Program-made: the position numbers and the translations under genes
Notes under the pieces: model-generated
Databases searched by the model: none
Told to the model about the DNA's origin: nothing
Seen by the model: the letters and a program-made list of their open reading frames with translations, nothing else
NCBI RefSeq assembly: GCF_000749845.1
Contig: NZ_JQHM01000001.1
Span: forward strand, 1,302,001-1,366,000
Length of the DNA stretch: 64,000 nt
Direction of reading: 5' to 3'
Source of the DNA: Pectobacterium betavasculorum
Lineage (GTDB): Bacteria > Pseudomonadota > Gammaproteobacteria > Enterobacterales > Enterobacteriaceae
Shown: positions 36,712 to 46,217 of the stretch, piece after piece
Layout: each line of letters opens with the position of its first letter
Numbering within the stretch: the stretch's first letter is position 1

Positions 36712-36899
36712 TCTCCGCACGATGACAGTATTCCCGCAGTCACAGGACTGTGGAAAAGGGGGGATACTGCTCGGAGTACCCCTACCGTCCCCAACATGGT
36801 AGAATCGCGCGGTTTATTCATCTCGGTCGCCGCTTGCCGCGTAGGTTTACAGGCACAGAAGTGGCGATCGCAGCAACAATGATCACAAGGATTACTGCT

Positions 36900-37688
36900 A
36901 TGGGTTTTCTTACCGGTAAGCGCATTCTGGTAACAGGCGTTGCCAGCAACCGTTCTATTGCCTACGGTATTGCACAAGCAATGCAACGTGAAGGTGCCGA
37001 GTTGGCATTCACGTATCAGAACGATAAATTGAAAGCACGCGTTGAAGGCTTTGCCAGCGAGCTAGGTTCCAGCATCGTTCTACCGTGCGATGTCGCCGAA
37101 GATGCGAGCATCGAAGCACTGTTTACCGAACTGGCTAACGTATGGCCGAACTTTGATGGCTTCGTGCATTCCATTGCTTACGCACCGGGCGACCAACTGG
37201 ATGGTGACTACGTTGATGCCGTTACGCGTGAAGGCTTCAGCATTTCTCACGACATCAGCTCTTACAGCTTCGTCGCGATGGCGAAAGCCTGCCGTAAGAT
37301 GCTGAACCCGAACTCTGCGCTGGTTACCCTGTCTTATCTGGGTGCTGAGCGTGCCATCCCTAACTACAACGTGATGGGTCTGGCAAAAGCCTCTCTGGAA
37401 GCGAACGTACGTTACATGGCAAATGCCATGGGTGCTCAGGGCGTGCGCGTCAACGCCATTTCTGCGGGTCCGATTCGTACACTGGCTGCATCCGGCATCA
37501 AAGACTTCAAGAAAATGCTGTCTCATTGCGAAGCCGTTACGCCAATCCGCCGTGTCGTCACCATTGAAGACGTGGGCAACTCTGCTGCGTTCCTGTGTTC
37601 CGATCTGGCTGCCGGTATCTCCGGTGAGGTCCTGCACGTTGACGGCGGCTTCAGCATCGCCGCGATGAACGAGCTGGAACTGAAATAA
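36900..37688 (+). CDS. fabI: Enoyl-[ACP] reductase FabI
   Basis: A 262-residue NADH-dependent enzyme for the last reduction of each fatty acid elongation cycle, and the target of triclosan. The start [17 protein letters not shown] is the family one; the frame stays open 50 codons upstream without homology. [13 protein letters not shown] is the cofactor-binding segment, and the active site is [19 protein letters not shown], with tyrosines 146 and 156 and lysine 163. The sap-fabI order is the same as in E. coli. Confidence 0.97.
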   Translation: MGFLTGKRILVTGVASNRSIAYGIAQAMQREGAELAFTYQNDKLKARVEGFASELGSSIVLPCDVAEDASIEALFTELANVWPNFDGFVHSIAYAPGDQLDGDYVDAVTREGFSISHDISSYSFVAMAKACRKMLNPNSALVTLSYLGAERAIPNYNVMGLAKASLEANVRYMANAMGAQGVRVNAISAGPIRTLAASGIKDFKKMLSHCEAVTPIRRVVTIEDVGNSAAFLCSDLAAGISGEVLHVDGGFSIAAMNELELK

Positions 37689-37707
37689 GCGAGTTTTATG
37701 CTTGCCT

Positions 37708-37739
37708 TATGCCCTGGTTTTGCCGGGGCATATTTTTTT
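37708..37739 (+). terminator. Terminator of fabI
   Basis: Stem TATGCCC / GGGCATA followed by seven T residues. The apbE stop lies 12 bp beyond on the other strand. Confidence 0.85.
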
Positions 37740-37750
37740 CTGCCTAATGA

Positions 37751-38746
37751 TTACGCAACATCTTCCGCAACATGAACCGAATAATCCTTATCCAGCAATT
37801 CAAACGTATAATGCCGCTGCGAAGAAAAGACTATCTCTTTATTCTTCGTCACAAAGATGGCTTCTATATCCAGTTGATGTTGTAGAAACTCGATACCGGC
37901 ACGAACACCCATGCCGTAAAGCAGTGTGGTGTAGATATCACCGTCAAGGGAATCATTCGAAATAATCGTCACGCTGTGCAGTTCATTATCCAGCGGATAA
38001 CCCGTTTTGGGATCGAGAATATGATGATAGATATCATCGTCCACGGTAAAAAAGCGCTCATAGACGCCGGATGTCACCACGGATTTATTCTTTACCTTAA
38101 TCACGCCGAGCAGGCTATCGCGATCCGCAAACGGTTTCTGCAACCCGACACGCCATAGCCCTTGCTCATCCGCCAATGCACTGCCGATAGCCAGCACGTT
38201 ACCGCCCAGATTGATCAGCGCGTCCTGAATAGCGTGTTGACGCAGGACATCTCTGACGATATCGGCAATATAGCCCTTCGCAATCGCGCCCAGATCGATT
38301 TCCATTCCTGCCTTTGCTAATAACACCGCGCAGTCTTGCTCTCTGAGGAGAATGCATTCGGGATGCGTGACCGCCAGCGCACGATGTATCGATTCTTCAT
38401 CTGGCACCGTGCAGCCGCTAAAGCCGATTTTCCAGAGTTTGACGACGGGGCCGATCGCCACGTTAAAGCCGCTATTTTCAATCAGGCTCACGGCTTTGGC
38501 GCGTTTAATCAATTCAAAAACAACCGGGCTGACCGGAACATAATCTTTTCCCGCCGCGTGGTTGATGCTCATCACTTCCGACTGCGCCCGATTAACAGTT
38601 AGCACGTCTTCAAGCTGCTTAATGCGCTGGAAAACCTGCCTGACCGCAGTTTCATTATGGACGAACAGTTTAAGCAGAATGGGGCTACCCATCAGGTGAG
38701 CAGAATAGACGTAAGCATCATCGACAGAAGGCATAAGGGGTCTCAT
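37751..38746 (-). CDS. apbE: ApbE-family FAD:protein FMN transferase
   Basis: A 331-residue flavin transferase that uses FAD to attach FMN covalently to a threonine or serine in FMN_bind domains. Family landmarks are HLMGSPILLKLF, GFNVAIGPVVKLWKIG, EIDLGAIAKGYIAD, ALINLGGNVLAIG and HHILDPKTGYPL. It has no signal peptide or lipobox, so it should act in the cytoplasm. It lies 71 bp downstream of a gene whose product carries an FMN_bind motif, which is its obvious target, and the two probably form an operon. Confidence 0.92.
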   Translation of the reverse strand: MRPLMPSVDDAYVYSAHLMGSPILLKLFVHNETAVRQVFQRIKQLEDVLTVNRAQSEVMSINHAAGKDYVPVSPVVFELIKRAKAVSLIENSGFNVAIGPVVKLWKIGFSGCTVPDEESIHRALAVTHPECILLREQDCAVLLAKAGMEIDLGAIAKGYIADIVRDVLRQHAIQDALINLGGNVLAIGSALADEQGLWRVGLQKPFADRDSLLGVIKVKNKSVVTSGVYERFFTVDDDIYHHILDPKTGYPLDNELHSVTIISNDSLDGDIYTTLLYGMGVRAGIEFLQHQLDIEAIFVTKNKEIVFSSQRHYTFELLDKDYSVHVAEDVA

Positions 38747-38817
38747 GAATGGATTTCAACGCGCAGAGGAAACGATCGAAACATCGCGAGCGCCCTTTCA
38801 GACGCTCGCCATCAGCG

Positions 38818-41709
38818 CTATTCCTCTATCGCTGATGCTTCCATCATAACAGACGGTTTTTCAGACGTTTTAGCCGTCGTTTTCACAAATTTGGCTTTAC
38901 GCGCCTTGGTAGGAAAAACGTCAGCATGGCGCGATGACTTCGCATAGGCCGTCGCCTGAATTCCCGCCTGAATGCCGAAGATAATGATATCCGCCACGGC
39001 GTTGCCGCCAATGCGGTTCGCGCCGTGAATCCCCCCCACCACTTCCCCGGCGGCATAAGCGCCAGAGATCGTCTCTTTGTGGCGGTTCAGCACTTCCGCT
39101 TTCGCATTAATCGTCACACCGCCCATCGTGTGGTGCACGCCCGGAGCGACCTTAATGGCATAGTAAGGTGCCTGATTCAACGGATCGCGCATGCCTGTTG
39201 AACGGCCAAAATCTTCATCGTGTTTATCGGCAATAAAGGTGTTGTAGCGTTCGAGCGTGGCTTGCAGAGCCGCCTGTGGCATGTCGAGTTTCTCAGCCAG
39301 TTCTGCCACACTGCCCGCGCTAACGGTCAGCCCTTGGGCAACATATTCTTCGACCGCCCGATTACGGCTTCTCACCTGCTCGTCGAACAGGATGTACGCA
39401 TAACCCTCAGGCAGATTGACGATGGCGGAAGAGACATTATCGCGTGTTTCCATCTCGTTGAAGAAACGTTCACCGCGTTGTGAAACCAAAATAGCACCAC
39501 CACCACGAATAGATTCGGAGATCAGATAAGAAGTTGTTTGCTCGACCGTCGGATGGGTTTGAATTTCCCCCATGTCCACCGTATCCGCGCCAATCTGCTC
39601 TAACAGCCGAATCCCGCCGCCCGTCGCGCCTTTGTGGTTGGTCGTGACGAAACCTTTCAGGTCTGGACGGTATGACTCCACCATCGTCTGATTCGCGCTG
39701 AAGCCGCCCGTGGCAACAATCACCGCCTTTGTCGTAATCAGGCTTTCTTCCTGTTCATCATTCACGACTTTCACGGCGGTGACTTTGCCCTTCTCTTGCA
39801 CAATCTCCGTCACCGACGTTTCCAGCAGTACCTCAATATTGTATTTATTGAGATTTTTAATCAGCCCGCTGACCAGATAGCCGCCCACCGCTGCGCCGTT
39901 GGCAGGCCGATGCGTTCTGTCCACGCTCATGCCGCCCGTCGTCGTGATATCGCTCAGCTCAATATCGTGCTGCGCCAGCCAGTTAATCGCATCAGATGCA
40001 TGATCGACGAAATATTGCACCAGCGTTGGGTTGTTCTTCTGCTTTCCGCTTTTCAGGGTTTCGTTATAGAACAGCGCGTAGCTATCTTCGATACCTCTGT
40101 TTTGCTGGAAGACGGTTCCCGCCGCGTTCATACCCGCAGAGGCCTTGATGGTGTTGCCGCCGATGACCGGCATCTTTTCAATGACGATAACGCGAGCGCC
40201 CTCTTCGCTGGCCTGAATAGCCGCCGCCAGCCCTGCGCCGCCGCTGCCAATCACCACGACGTCTGCTTCACGACGCGCATCAGGATTACCGCCATCGGCA
40301 ACAATGGCGTCTTTGCTCGATTTCACCATCGCCTTGGTGACGGCTTTTTTGATCGCCTCACTCTGCGCTGTTGCACCCGTTACGGCGTCAACATGTGGGC
40401 TATTGGTATCCAAAATACGTTCACGGATAATGCCAAAACTGATTTTCAGTGAATCATCAATATCACGATTATCTAACGCAATATCGGCGACCCGATTCTG
40501 CTCAAAATGGACAGTAATGTGCAATTCGCCACATTCGTCCTGAACATTTTCCTGATAAACCCCTGATTTAAATTTTTTGCCGGTTAAATTTACGTCCCGA
40601 ATCATGGCTTCGACTAATGAGAAACGCCACAGCGGCTCGGGGATCATTAATGCTTCACGTTTATCGCTGGCAATATAAAGATCGAGTTTTTTCTGTTCGG
40701 CAATGCAATCCGTCCAATCGGGATAAGCAATACAGGCTCTGCCAACGGCAATCAGGTCGTAACCATTTTCTAACGCCGCATCGGCATCGGCTTGATTGAC
40801 GATATCCCCTACGCCAATAACCGGAATAGCCGCTAATGTCGCAGAACGCCGAGCGACATATTTTTTAATCAGTGGCGTCGGATCGTTTGTCTCGATAATG
40901 GATGAACGCAGGATATTCCCCATCGAGAAGTGGACGTAATCCAACCCGCGCGCCGCCAGTTTTTCCAGCAAATAGATCGAATCATCAAAATGAATGCCCG
41001 GCTCTTCAATCTCCTCTGGCGAGAAGCGATAGCCGATGATAAATGACGGATCGGCGTATTTACCGGCAACCTCGTGGGCGATATCCAGAACGGCAAGTGG
41101 AAACGCCGCGCGTTTGTCACGGCTGCCACCCCATTGATCTGAGCGTTGATTTGAGTGGGGAGAATAAAATTGCTGAATCAGGTAGGTGTTGGCTCCGTGA
41201 ATTTCGACACCATCGAAACCCGCCTGAATGGCTCGATGGACGGCAGCACCAAACTTCTCGATCATAGCTTCGACTTCATCACCTGACAGTGCTACCGGAA
41301 CGATGGCGCCCGCACGCGGCGCGGCAATGGCGCTAGGCGCAACCGGCGTCGCGCCGCCGATAAAACGCGGTTCTACCATACGCCCACCGTGATAAATTTG
41401 CAGGATTGCCGTCGAGCCTTTTTCTTTAATCGCCGTCGCAATTTTGGTCAGCCCGGCAATTTTGTCATCGTTGTCGATCCCTATTGCGCCGGGAAAGGCC
41501 AACCCTTTGTCATCAATAAAACAGCACTCCACAATCACGGTGCCGATACTGCCTGCTCTGGCCTGATAATATTCCACCAACTCCTTTGTCACACTCCCAT
41601 CGTAAAACCCGCTACAGGTGGTCATGGGTGCCATCAGCATCCGATTTTTCAGCGTAGCGCCGTTGGGGAGAGTAAAAGCGGCAAATAAATCATGGTGACT
41701 ATTCTTCAT
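38818..41709 (-). CDS. Three-domain flavoprotein, probable soluble NADH:fumarate reductase
   Basis: A 963-residue cytoplasmic protein. An Old Yellow Enzyme-like NADH:flavin domain (to about 370) has VEIHGANTYLIQQF. A middle FMN_bind domain carries the flavinylation motif DAVTGAT with Thr447. The FAD-binding fumarate-reductase domain starts with VVVIGSGGAGLAAA. Fumarate-reductase active-site landmarks are kept: IQTHPT, NEMETRDN, HHTMGG and ANRIGGNA. The layout and linked apbE match the characterised NADH-dependent fumarate reductase of Klebsiella pneumoniae. It would reoxidise NADH without the respiratory chain. I start at 41709 (MKNSHHDLF), with GGAG eight bases upstream; the longer frame adds 19 residues. 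Confidence 0.9.
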   Translation of the reverse strand: MKNSHHDLFAAFTLPNGATLKNRMLMAPMTTCSGFYDGSVTKELVEYYQARAGSIGTVIVECCFIDDKGLAFPGAIGIDNDDKIAGLTKIATAIKEKGSTAILQIYHGGRMVEPRFIGGATPVAPSAIAAPRAGAIVPVALSGDEVEAMIEKFGAAVHRAIQAGFDGVEIHGANTYLIQQFYSPHSNQRSDQWGGSRDKRAAFPLAVLDIAHEVAGKYADPSFIIGYRFSPEEIEEPGIHFDDSIYLLEKLAARGLDYVHFSMGNILRSSIIETNDPTPLIKKYVARRSATLAAIPVIGVGDIVNQADADAALENGYDLIAVGRACIAYPDWTDCIAEQKKLDLYIASDKREALMIPEPLWRFSLVEAMIRDVNLTGKKFKSGVYQENVQDECGELHITVHFEQNRVADIALDNRDIDDSLKISFGIIRERILDTNSPHVDAVTGATAQSEAIKKAVTKAMVKSSKDAIVADGGNPDARREADVVVIGSGGAGLAAAIQASEEGARVIVIEKMPVIGGNTIKASAGMNAAGTVFQQNRGIEDSYALFYNETLKSGKQKNNPTLVQYFVDHASDAINWLAQHDIELSDITTTGGMSVDRTHRPANGAAVGGYLVSGLIKNLNKYNIEVLLETSVTEIVQEKGKVTAVKVVNDEQEESLITTKAVIVATGGFSANQTMVESYRPDLKGFVTTNHKGATGGGIRLLEQIGADTVDMGEIQTHPTVEQTTSYLISESIRGGGAILVSQRGERFFNEMETRDNVSSAIVNLPEGYAYILFDEQVRSRNRAVEEYVAQGLTVSAGSVAELAEKLDMPQAALQATLERYNTFIADKHDEDFGRSTGMRDPLNQAPYYAIKVAPGVHHTMGGVTINAKAEVLNRHKETISGAYAAGEVVGGIHGANRIGGNAVADIIIFGIQAGIQATAYAKSSRHADVFPTKARKAKFVKTTAKTSEKPSVMMEASAIEE

Positions 41710-42000
41710 AGTGAATACTCCACTTAAAATAAAAACTCTGTTCGCAAAGGAATCAGAAGCCGCCATGTTTGTTTTTAATCATTAATTCTTCTGGCTGATA
41801 ATTCGCGAACTTATTACTTACCAAGTATCTATTTTTTTTGATGTTATAAAATGTTTTCTTACTATTTAAACTATTTTGTAGATCCGCTGTTATTAGGGGT
41901 ATTCGCACAACTCTTTTTTATATTTAATATTCCATTCACTTCATTAACATCTCTTTATCCTGAAGATAACCAATCGGATATTATTGATATTCTGCATAAC
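41710..42000. other. AT-rich intergenic region, no gene seen
   Basis: A 351-bp gap separates the flavoprotein gene from the GH31 gene, and all but its last 60 bp fall here. A 65-codon plus-strand frame at 41851-42048 reads into the terminator and is not credible. A weak FNR-like sequence (TTGATGTTATAAAA) near 41838 matches only seven of ten positions. The flavoprotein promoter should be here. Confidence 0.5.
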
Positions 42001-42032
42001 AAAAAAAACGCCCCGGTAATAAATCCGGGGCG
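42001..42032 (-). terminator. Terminator of the GH31 gene
   Basis: Stem CGCCCCGG / CCGGGGCG; read on the minus strand it is followed by eight T residues. It lies 28 bp after the GH31 stop. Confidence 0.9.
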
Positions 42033-42060
42033 CAATAGGAAGCAATAGGTATGGCGGTGA

Positions 42061-44427
42061 TTATTGGTGTTGATAGGTATCCGAGCGAACGCCGTTAATG
42101 TACAAATCGCGCTGCTCGCCTGCTGGCATGCGCAGCGTCGCGTGCTTCCAGGCTGGCTGATATCGCCCTTCTGACGTAAATGTGACGTCAATCCGCTGGC
42201 TATCCGCGCGGATTTCCCAACGTAACCACAGCGCATTTCCTTCACGCCATTGCCACGTTTCCCCATCATCTTCAAACAGCAGTCCAGAGTCCGTGCCGCC
42301 AGCGGTAGGTGGAAAGAGCAGGAATTCGCGCTGTTCGTCTTCATGTTGGCTGACATACGCTGTTCGCCCCGATAGTGGGATCATCGCTCCCGCTCGGACC
42401 ATCAGCGGCAGGCGTTCCAGCGGCGCATCTAACACGATAGTCTGTCCGCCACTGAACCATTGGCCGGAATAAAAATCATACCAGCCAGAGGTATTCGCCG
42501 GTAGATAGACCGTACGCAGGCGTTGCTCTGGTTCAACCACGCTGGCGACCAGAATGTCTCGCCCCAGCATGAAATCGTCGGTTTCCTCTAGCGTCGCGCG
42601 ATCTTGTTCGTGATCGAGGAACGTCGGTCGCAGCATCGGCTCATCGTCTGCACTGGCTTGCCAGAGCAACGTATAAAAATACGGCAGAAGGCGATAGCGA
42701 AGTTCAATCGCACTGCGTATTGCCGCCGTTACCAAGGGATACATCCACGGTTCGTTTACCGTGTGGTCGTCATTCCACGAATGGATAGTGAAACGCGGAT
42801 GCATCACGCCGTTTTGAACCCAGCGTACAAAAAGCTCAGCGTCCGGCTTGTCACCGGAAAAACCGCCGACGTCATGCCCGACATTAAACAGGCCGGACAG
42901 ACTCATTCCTACTCCCATCCGCGTGTTGTAGCGCAGCGTCTGCCAGTTGGTGCGGTTATCGCCGCTCCAGGTCTGCACATAGCGCTGCATTCCCGCACAG
43001 CCAGAACGAGAGATCAGATAAGGACGCAGCGTTGGGGCGAAGCGCTGCTGTGCCTCCAGCGAGGCGCGCATCATCAACAGCGGCATCAGCGGACGAATAT
43101 TTTTGATCGCCATCGGTTGGCCGAATCCGTGACAGCGGGCTTCGCCATCCCAGACTTCATATTCGTTGTTATCATTCCACGTCGAGTCGATGCCTTTCTC
43201 CAGCAATTGCCGGGTGACGTTCTCCTGCCACCAGACCACCGTTGCTGGGTTAGTGAAATCAAGATGGGAACCTTCATCGTCCCAAAAACTGGAACGCTCC
43301 GGCGCATCGGATTCGGAATCGCGGATAAACAGCCCCTGCGCCGATACCTCATCATATTTCGGGTGATCTTGCAGTAAACAGGGTTTGATATTGGCTGCCA
43401 GCTTCAGGCCCGCATCGTGGAACGCCTGCGACATCACTTCCGGCTGAGGGACTTTGTCGTAGTTCCAGTTAAACACATAACGCTTATTGTTAATCGACGT
43501 GTAGCCCGATGAGAGTTGAAACGAATCACACGGAATGTGGTGTTCACGGCACAGCGCAATAAATTTCATCAACTGCTGCTGTGCATCGGGCGCATCGGTG
43601 TAATGCATGGTGGAACCGCTGTAGCCCAGGCTCCATTTTGGCCCAAAGAGCGTTTTCCCCGTCAGCCGCACGAAGGCTTTTGTCACATCCAGCACGCGTG
43701 GCCCAATAAACAGGTAATAATCGAGGTCGCCCGCCTCCGCCTGATAGCGTCGGTACGCCAAATGATAATTATCGATTTCATTGCCAAGATCGAGCCAGGT
43801 CGTGCTCAGGTTATCGTAGAACAGGCCAAAGCTGACATCGTCACGCCGGGTAATGGTAAACGGAACATGCTTATACAGCGGATCGGTGCTCGCCGCGTTG
43901 TAGCCCATCGCATCCAGATTGCGGAACTCAAATCGGCGTCCGGTGCGTTCAAGATCACCCGCTTTTTCACCCAGACCATAATAACGCTCGGTCGGGAAAC
44001 GGCGCTGATAGTGCGCAACGCCCTCACCGTGTGGGTTCAGCAGATAAGCGCTGGTGGGTCGGTCAGCGGCAAACGGCTGCCATTCGCCCTGCTCATCCCG
44101 ATATTCCCACGCCAGCCACAGCGGCTGGTGAATCGTAATGCGCATCCGCGCGGTGCTGATGCGCAGCCCGTTGTCCAATTGTTCCAGTGAAAAACCCGGC
44201 AGGCTGAAACCGTCGTTACTTTCACGGTTACGCCCTTCCCAGGGAACATCCTGCTGCGGCGCGATGCTCCAGGTGCGGTTCAGACTCAGTTCGCCATTCT
44301 GTTTAATCAGCACGCGGGCCAACATAGGCTCAAGTACGTACAGACGAAAAACATGCCTATCGTCCACCAGCAGTTCAACATGATCGGCGCTCTGATGGCG
44401 GAACACCCAATTTTTCAACGTTTTCAT
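42061..44427 (-). CDS. GH31 family alpha-glycosidase
   Basis: A 788-residue cytoplasmic glycoside hydrolase of family 31, with an N-terminal beta-sandwich, a catalytic barrel and C-terminal beta domains. The nucleophile is Asp419 in STWNDNNEYEVW and the acid/base is Asp490 in WSGDNRTNW; YYGLGEKAGDL is the conserved N-terminal loop. There is no signal peptide, so it acts on imported sugar. The family includes alpha-glucosidases, alpha-xylosidases and sulfoquinovosidases. The NDNNEY form of the nucleophile loop differs from the common NDMNEP, and I cannot name the substrate. An MFS transporter gene lies upstream in the same operon and a LacI regulator is divergent. Confidence 0.9.
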   Translation of the reverse strand: MKTLKNWVFRHQSADHVELLVDDRHVFRLYVLEPMLARVLIKQNGELSLNRTWSIAPQQDVPWEGRNRESNDGFSLPGFSLEQLDNGLRISTARMRITIHQPLWLAWEYRDEQGEWQPFAADRPTSAYLLNPHGEGVAHYQRRFPTERYYGLGEKAGDLERTGRRFEFRNLDAMGYNAASTDPLYKHVPFTITRRDDVSFGLFYDNLSTTWLDLGNEIDNYHLAYRRYQAEAGDLDYYLFIGPRVLDVTKAFVRLTGKTLFGPKWSLGYSGSTMHYTDAPDAQQQLMKFIALCREHHIPCDSFQLSSGYTSINNKRYVFNWNYDKVPQPEVMSQAFHDAGLKLAANIKPCLLQDHPKYDEVSAQGLFIRDSESDAPERSSFWDDEGSHLDFTNPATVVWWQENVTRQLLEKGIDSTWNDNNEYEVWDGEARCHGFGQPMAIKNIRPLMPLLMMRASLEAQQRFAPTLRPYLISRSGCAGMQRYVQTWSGDNRTNWQTLRYNTRMGVGMSLSGLFNVGHDVGGFSGDKPDAELFVRWVQNGVMHPRFTIHSWNDDHTVNEPWMYPLVTAAIRSAIELRYRLLPYFYTLLWQASADDEPMLRPTFLDHEQDRATLEETDDFMLGRDILVASVVEPEQRLRTVYLPANTSGWYDFYSGQWFSGGQTIVLDAPLERLPLMVRAGAMIPLSGRTAYVSQHEDEQREFLLFPPTAGGTDSGLLFEDDGETWQWREGNALWLRWEIRADSQRIDVTFTSEGRYQPAWKHATLRMPAGEQRDLYINGVRSDTYQHQ

Positions 44428-44503
44428 ACAGCGTCCTTTTCAGGAAAAAATAAACCAGCCGTTACGCTTAATCCAGGTTACGTAAGCCCATTTTTAGGAG
44501 AAA

Positions 44504-44542
44504 CACGGGGATGAGGTTCCCGTAGGGAAGCCTCGCCCCGTG
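44504..44542 (-). other. Strong stem-loop inside the transporter-GH31 operon
   Basis: Nearly perfect pairing of CACGGGG, GAGG and TTCCC with GGGAA, CCTC and CCCCGTG around a three-base loop, between the MFS stop and the GH31 start. No T tract follows on the minus strand. It may protect the upstream mRNA or reduce GH31 expression relative to the transporter. Confidence 0.6.
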
Positions 44543-44585
44543 GTCGCTCCGTGTATCTTGCTTCTTAAACGGCCGCCATAAGCCG

Positions 44586-45896
44586 TTACGCCTGTGAGCG
44601 CGTTTTCCCGCGGCGTTCAGCAATAAACGCAATCAGGAAGACGGCACCAATCAGATCAAAGAATCCCATCGCCACAAACAGCGGATTAAACCCAATCTTG
44701 TCGGCGGTGACGCCAATCAGCAGCGAGAACAGAAAGCTGGCAATCCACGCAAACGAACCACGCATCCCGTTCACGGTTGCCATCTGCCCTTTATCAAACG
44801 ATTCCACGACCAGTGCGCTCAACATGCAGGAAATCACCTGATGGCCAAACCCGCCTATGGAAATCAGCAGAATCGCTACCCACGGATCTTTGCTGATGGC
44901 GACCAGCGCCAGCGACAGCATCAGAAATGCGCCCGTTACCGAGCTAGCCACAATCGAGTTAACACGCGAGCAGCCGAACCAGCGGGTGTAGAGTCGGGTG
45001 AGGTAACCGCTGGCGACACTGCCCAGATCGGCAGCAAGAAACGGCAGCCACGCAAACATCGCGATTTGCTTCAGATCCATACCGCGTTCATTCGCCAGAT
45101 AGAGCGGTACCCAAAAGCTGAGCACGGCCCACGCAGGTTCCGCCATAAAGGCTGGAATAGCGATACCGTAAAAGCGTTTGTTTTTTGAAACGGTTTTCAG
45201 TGCGGTAAAGAAAGGCAGTTTGACCGGCGGAGCTTCATTATCCTGACGGATGAAATCCAGCTCTTCGCGGCTTAAATTGGGGTGATCTTCCGGGTTATGG
45301 TAGAACAGCCACCACAGCACCACCCACAGCAGCGCCAGCCCACCCGTGAACATAAACGCGCCCTGCCAGCCCAGATAGGCATGCGCGACGACGATAATCG
45401 GCGGTGCCAGCAACGCGCCAATGGAAAAACCGACACCGGCCCAGCCGGCCGCAATCGGTCGCTCTTTCTTAGGGAACCATTCGCCCAGCGTTTTAGCGTT
45501 CGCTGGTGTTGCGGCAGCTTCGGACGCCCCCATAAAGAAACGCAGAATCGCAAGGTGTACCCAGCTTCCCGCTCCCGCGTGGAAGATGCACATCAATGCC
45601 CATATCACCGCACAAATCATAAAGCCCATTTTCAGGCCGATGACGTCGATCAGCCAGCCGCAAAGCGGCTGAAAAATGGTGTACGCCAACTGGAATGCAC
45701 CCACAATCCATGAGTATTGCTCGGTGGTAATGCCCATACTGGTTTTCAGTTCTGGAGCCAGAATACCGAGCGAATTGCGTGTGATGTAGTTAACGGTAAC
45801 ACCAAGCAGAAACAGACTCAGCACCCACCAGCGCAGATTTCTGAATGTCCGTTTACCTTTGGTAGCGATGGAGGACGGATTGATATCGAGACTCAT
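44586..45896 (-). CDS. MFS transporter, ACS (hexuronate/anion:cation symporter) family
   Basis: A 436-residue inner-membrane transporter with about twelve hydrophobic segments. NYITRNSLGILAPELK in the first helix region and RFFMGASEAAATPANAKT are typical of the ExuT-like ACS family, which imports hexuronates and related acidic sugars. I start at MSLDINPSSIATKG because GGAG lies five bases upstream; an in-frame start 18 codons earlier is unlikely. It is the first gene of an operon with the GH31 enzyme, so it probably imports the glycoside or its acidic derivative. Confidence 0.9.
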   Translation of the reverse strand: MSLDINPSSIATKGKRTFRNLRWWVLSLFLLGVTVNYITRNSLGILAPELKTSMGITTEQYSWIVGAFQLAYTIFQPLCGWLIDVIGLKMGFMICAVIWALMCIFHAGAGSWVHLAILRFFMGASEAAATPANAKTLGEWFPKKERPIAAGWAGVGFSIGALLAPPIIVVAHAYLGWQGAFMFTGGLALLWVVLWWLFYHNPEDHPNLSREELDFIRQDNEAPPVKLPFFTALKTVSKNKRFYGIAIPAFMAEPAWAVLSFWVPLYLANERGMDLKQIAMFAWLPFLAADLGSVASGYLTRLYTRWFGCSRVNSIVASSVTGAFLMLSLALVAISKDPWVAILLISIGGFGHQVISCMLSALVVESFDKGQMATVNGMRGSFAWIASFLFSLLIGVTADKIGFNPLFVAMGFFDLIGAVFLIAFIAERRGKTRSQA

Positions 45897-46217
45897 GGTG
45901 ACTCCTATACAGGAATGTAGGGTTACATTGGTCTGATATCTCGACAGCATTTTTGTATTTATCGCCTATCGAACAATCAAACCATTTTTATATCATTGTA
46001 ATTATTAATTTAAATCCTATTTCTATCGTATCTGCCTACTGAAATTGGTTAACCAAATTGAGAGTAAAACAATTGAAAATCGCGAAATACTCACTTTTTT
46101 GAAAACATTTTCATGCTATGGTCAAAATGCAGGCAAAAACCTGCCTACATCACCTGAAAACAGGCGATAGTTAGCAATGAAAATATTGTCATTTTCGAAG
46201 GTGAACGGGATCACAAA
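45897..46217. promoter_or_regulatory. Divergent control region of the MFS-GH31 operon and lacI-type gene
   Basis: A 321-bp AT-rich region. It holds the perfect palindrome TTGGTTAACCAA (46045-46056) and the near-palindrome TGAAAACATTTTCA (46100-46113). It also has short inverted repeats GCAGG / CCTGC and CCTG / CAGG near 46130-46165. The first two are plausible operators for the LacI-type protein. No small gene or RNA gene was seen. Confidence 0.45.

Noticed and set aside
36750-36899. N-terminal extension of FabI
   Set aside because: The extra 50 residues do not resemble FabI, cross the promoter, and the standard start at 36900 gives the exact family length.
41838-41851. FNR box before the fumarate reductase-like gene
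   Set aside because: Only one half-site matches; seven of ten positions is too weak in AT-rich DNA.
41851-42048. 65-codon hydrophobic frame between the flavoprotein and GH31 genes
   Set aside because: Its C-terminal part is the GH31 terminator and there is no ribosome site.
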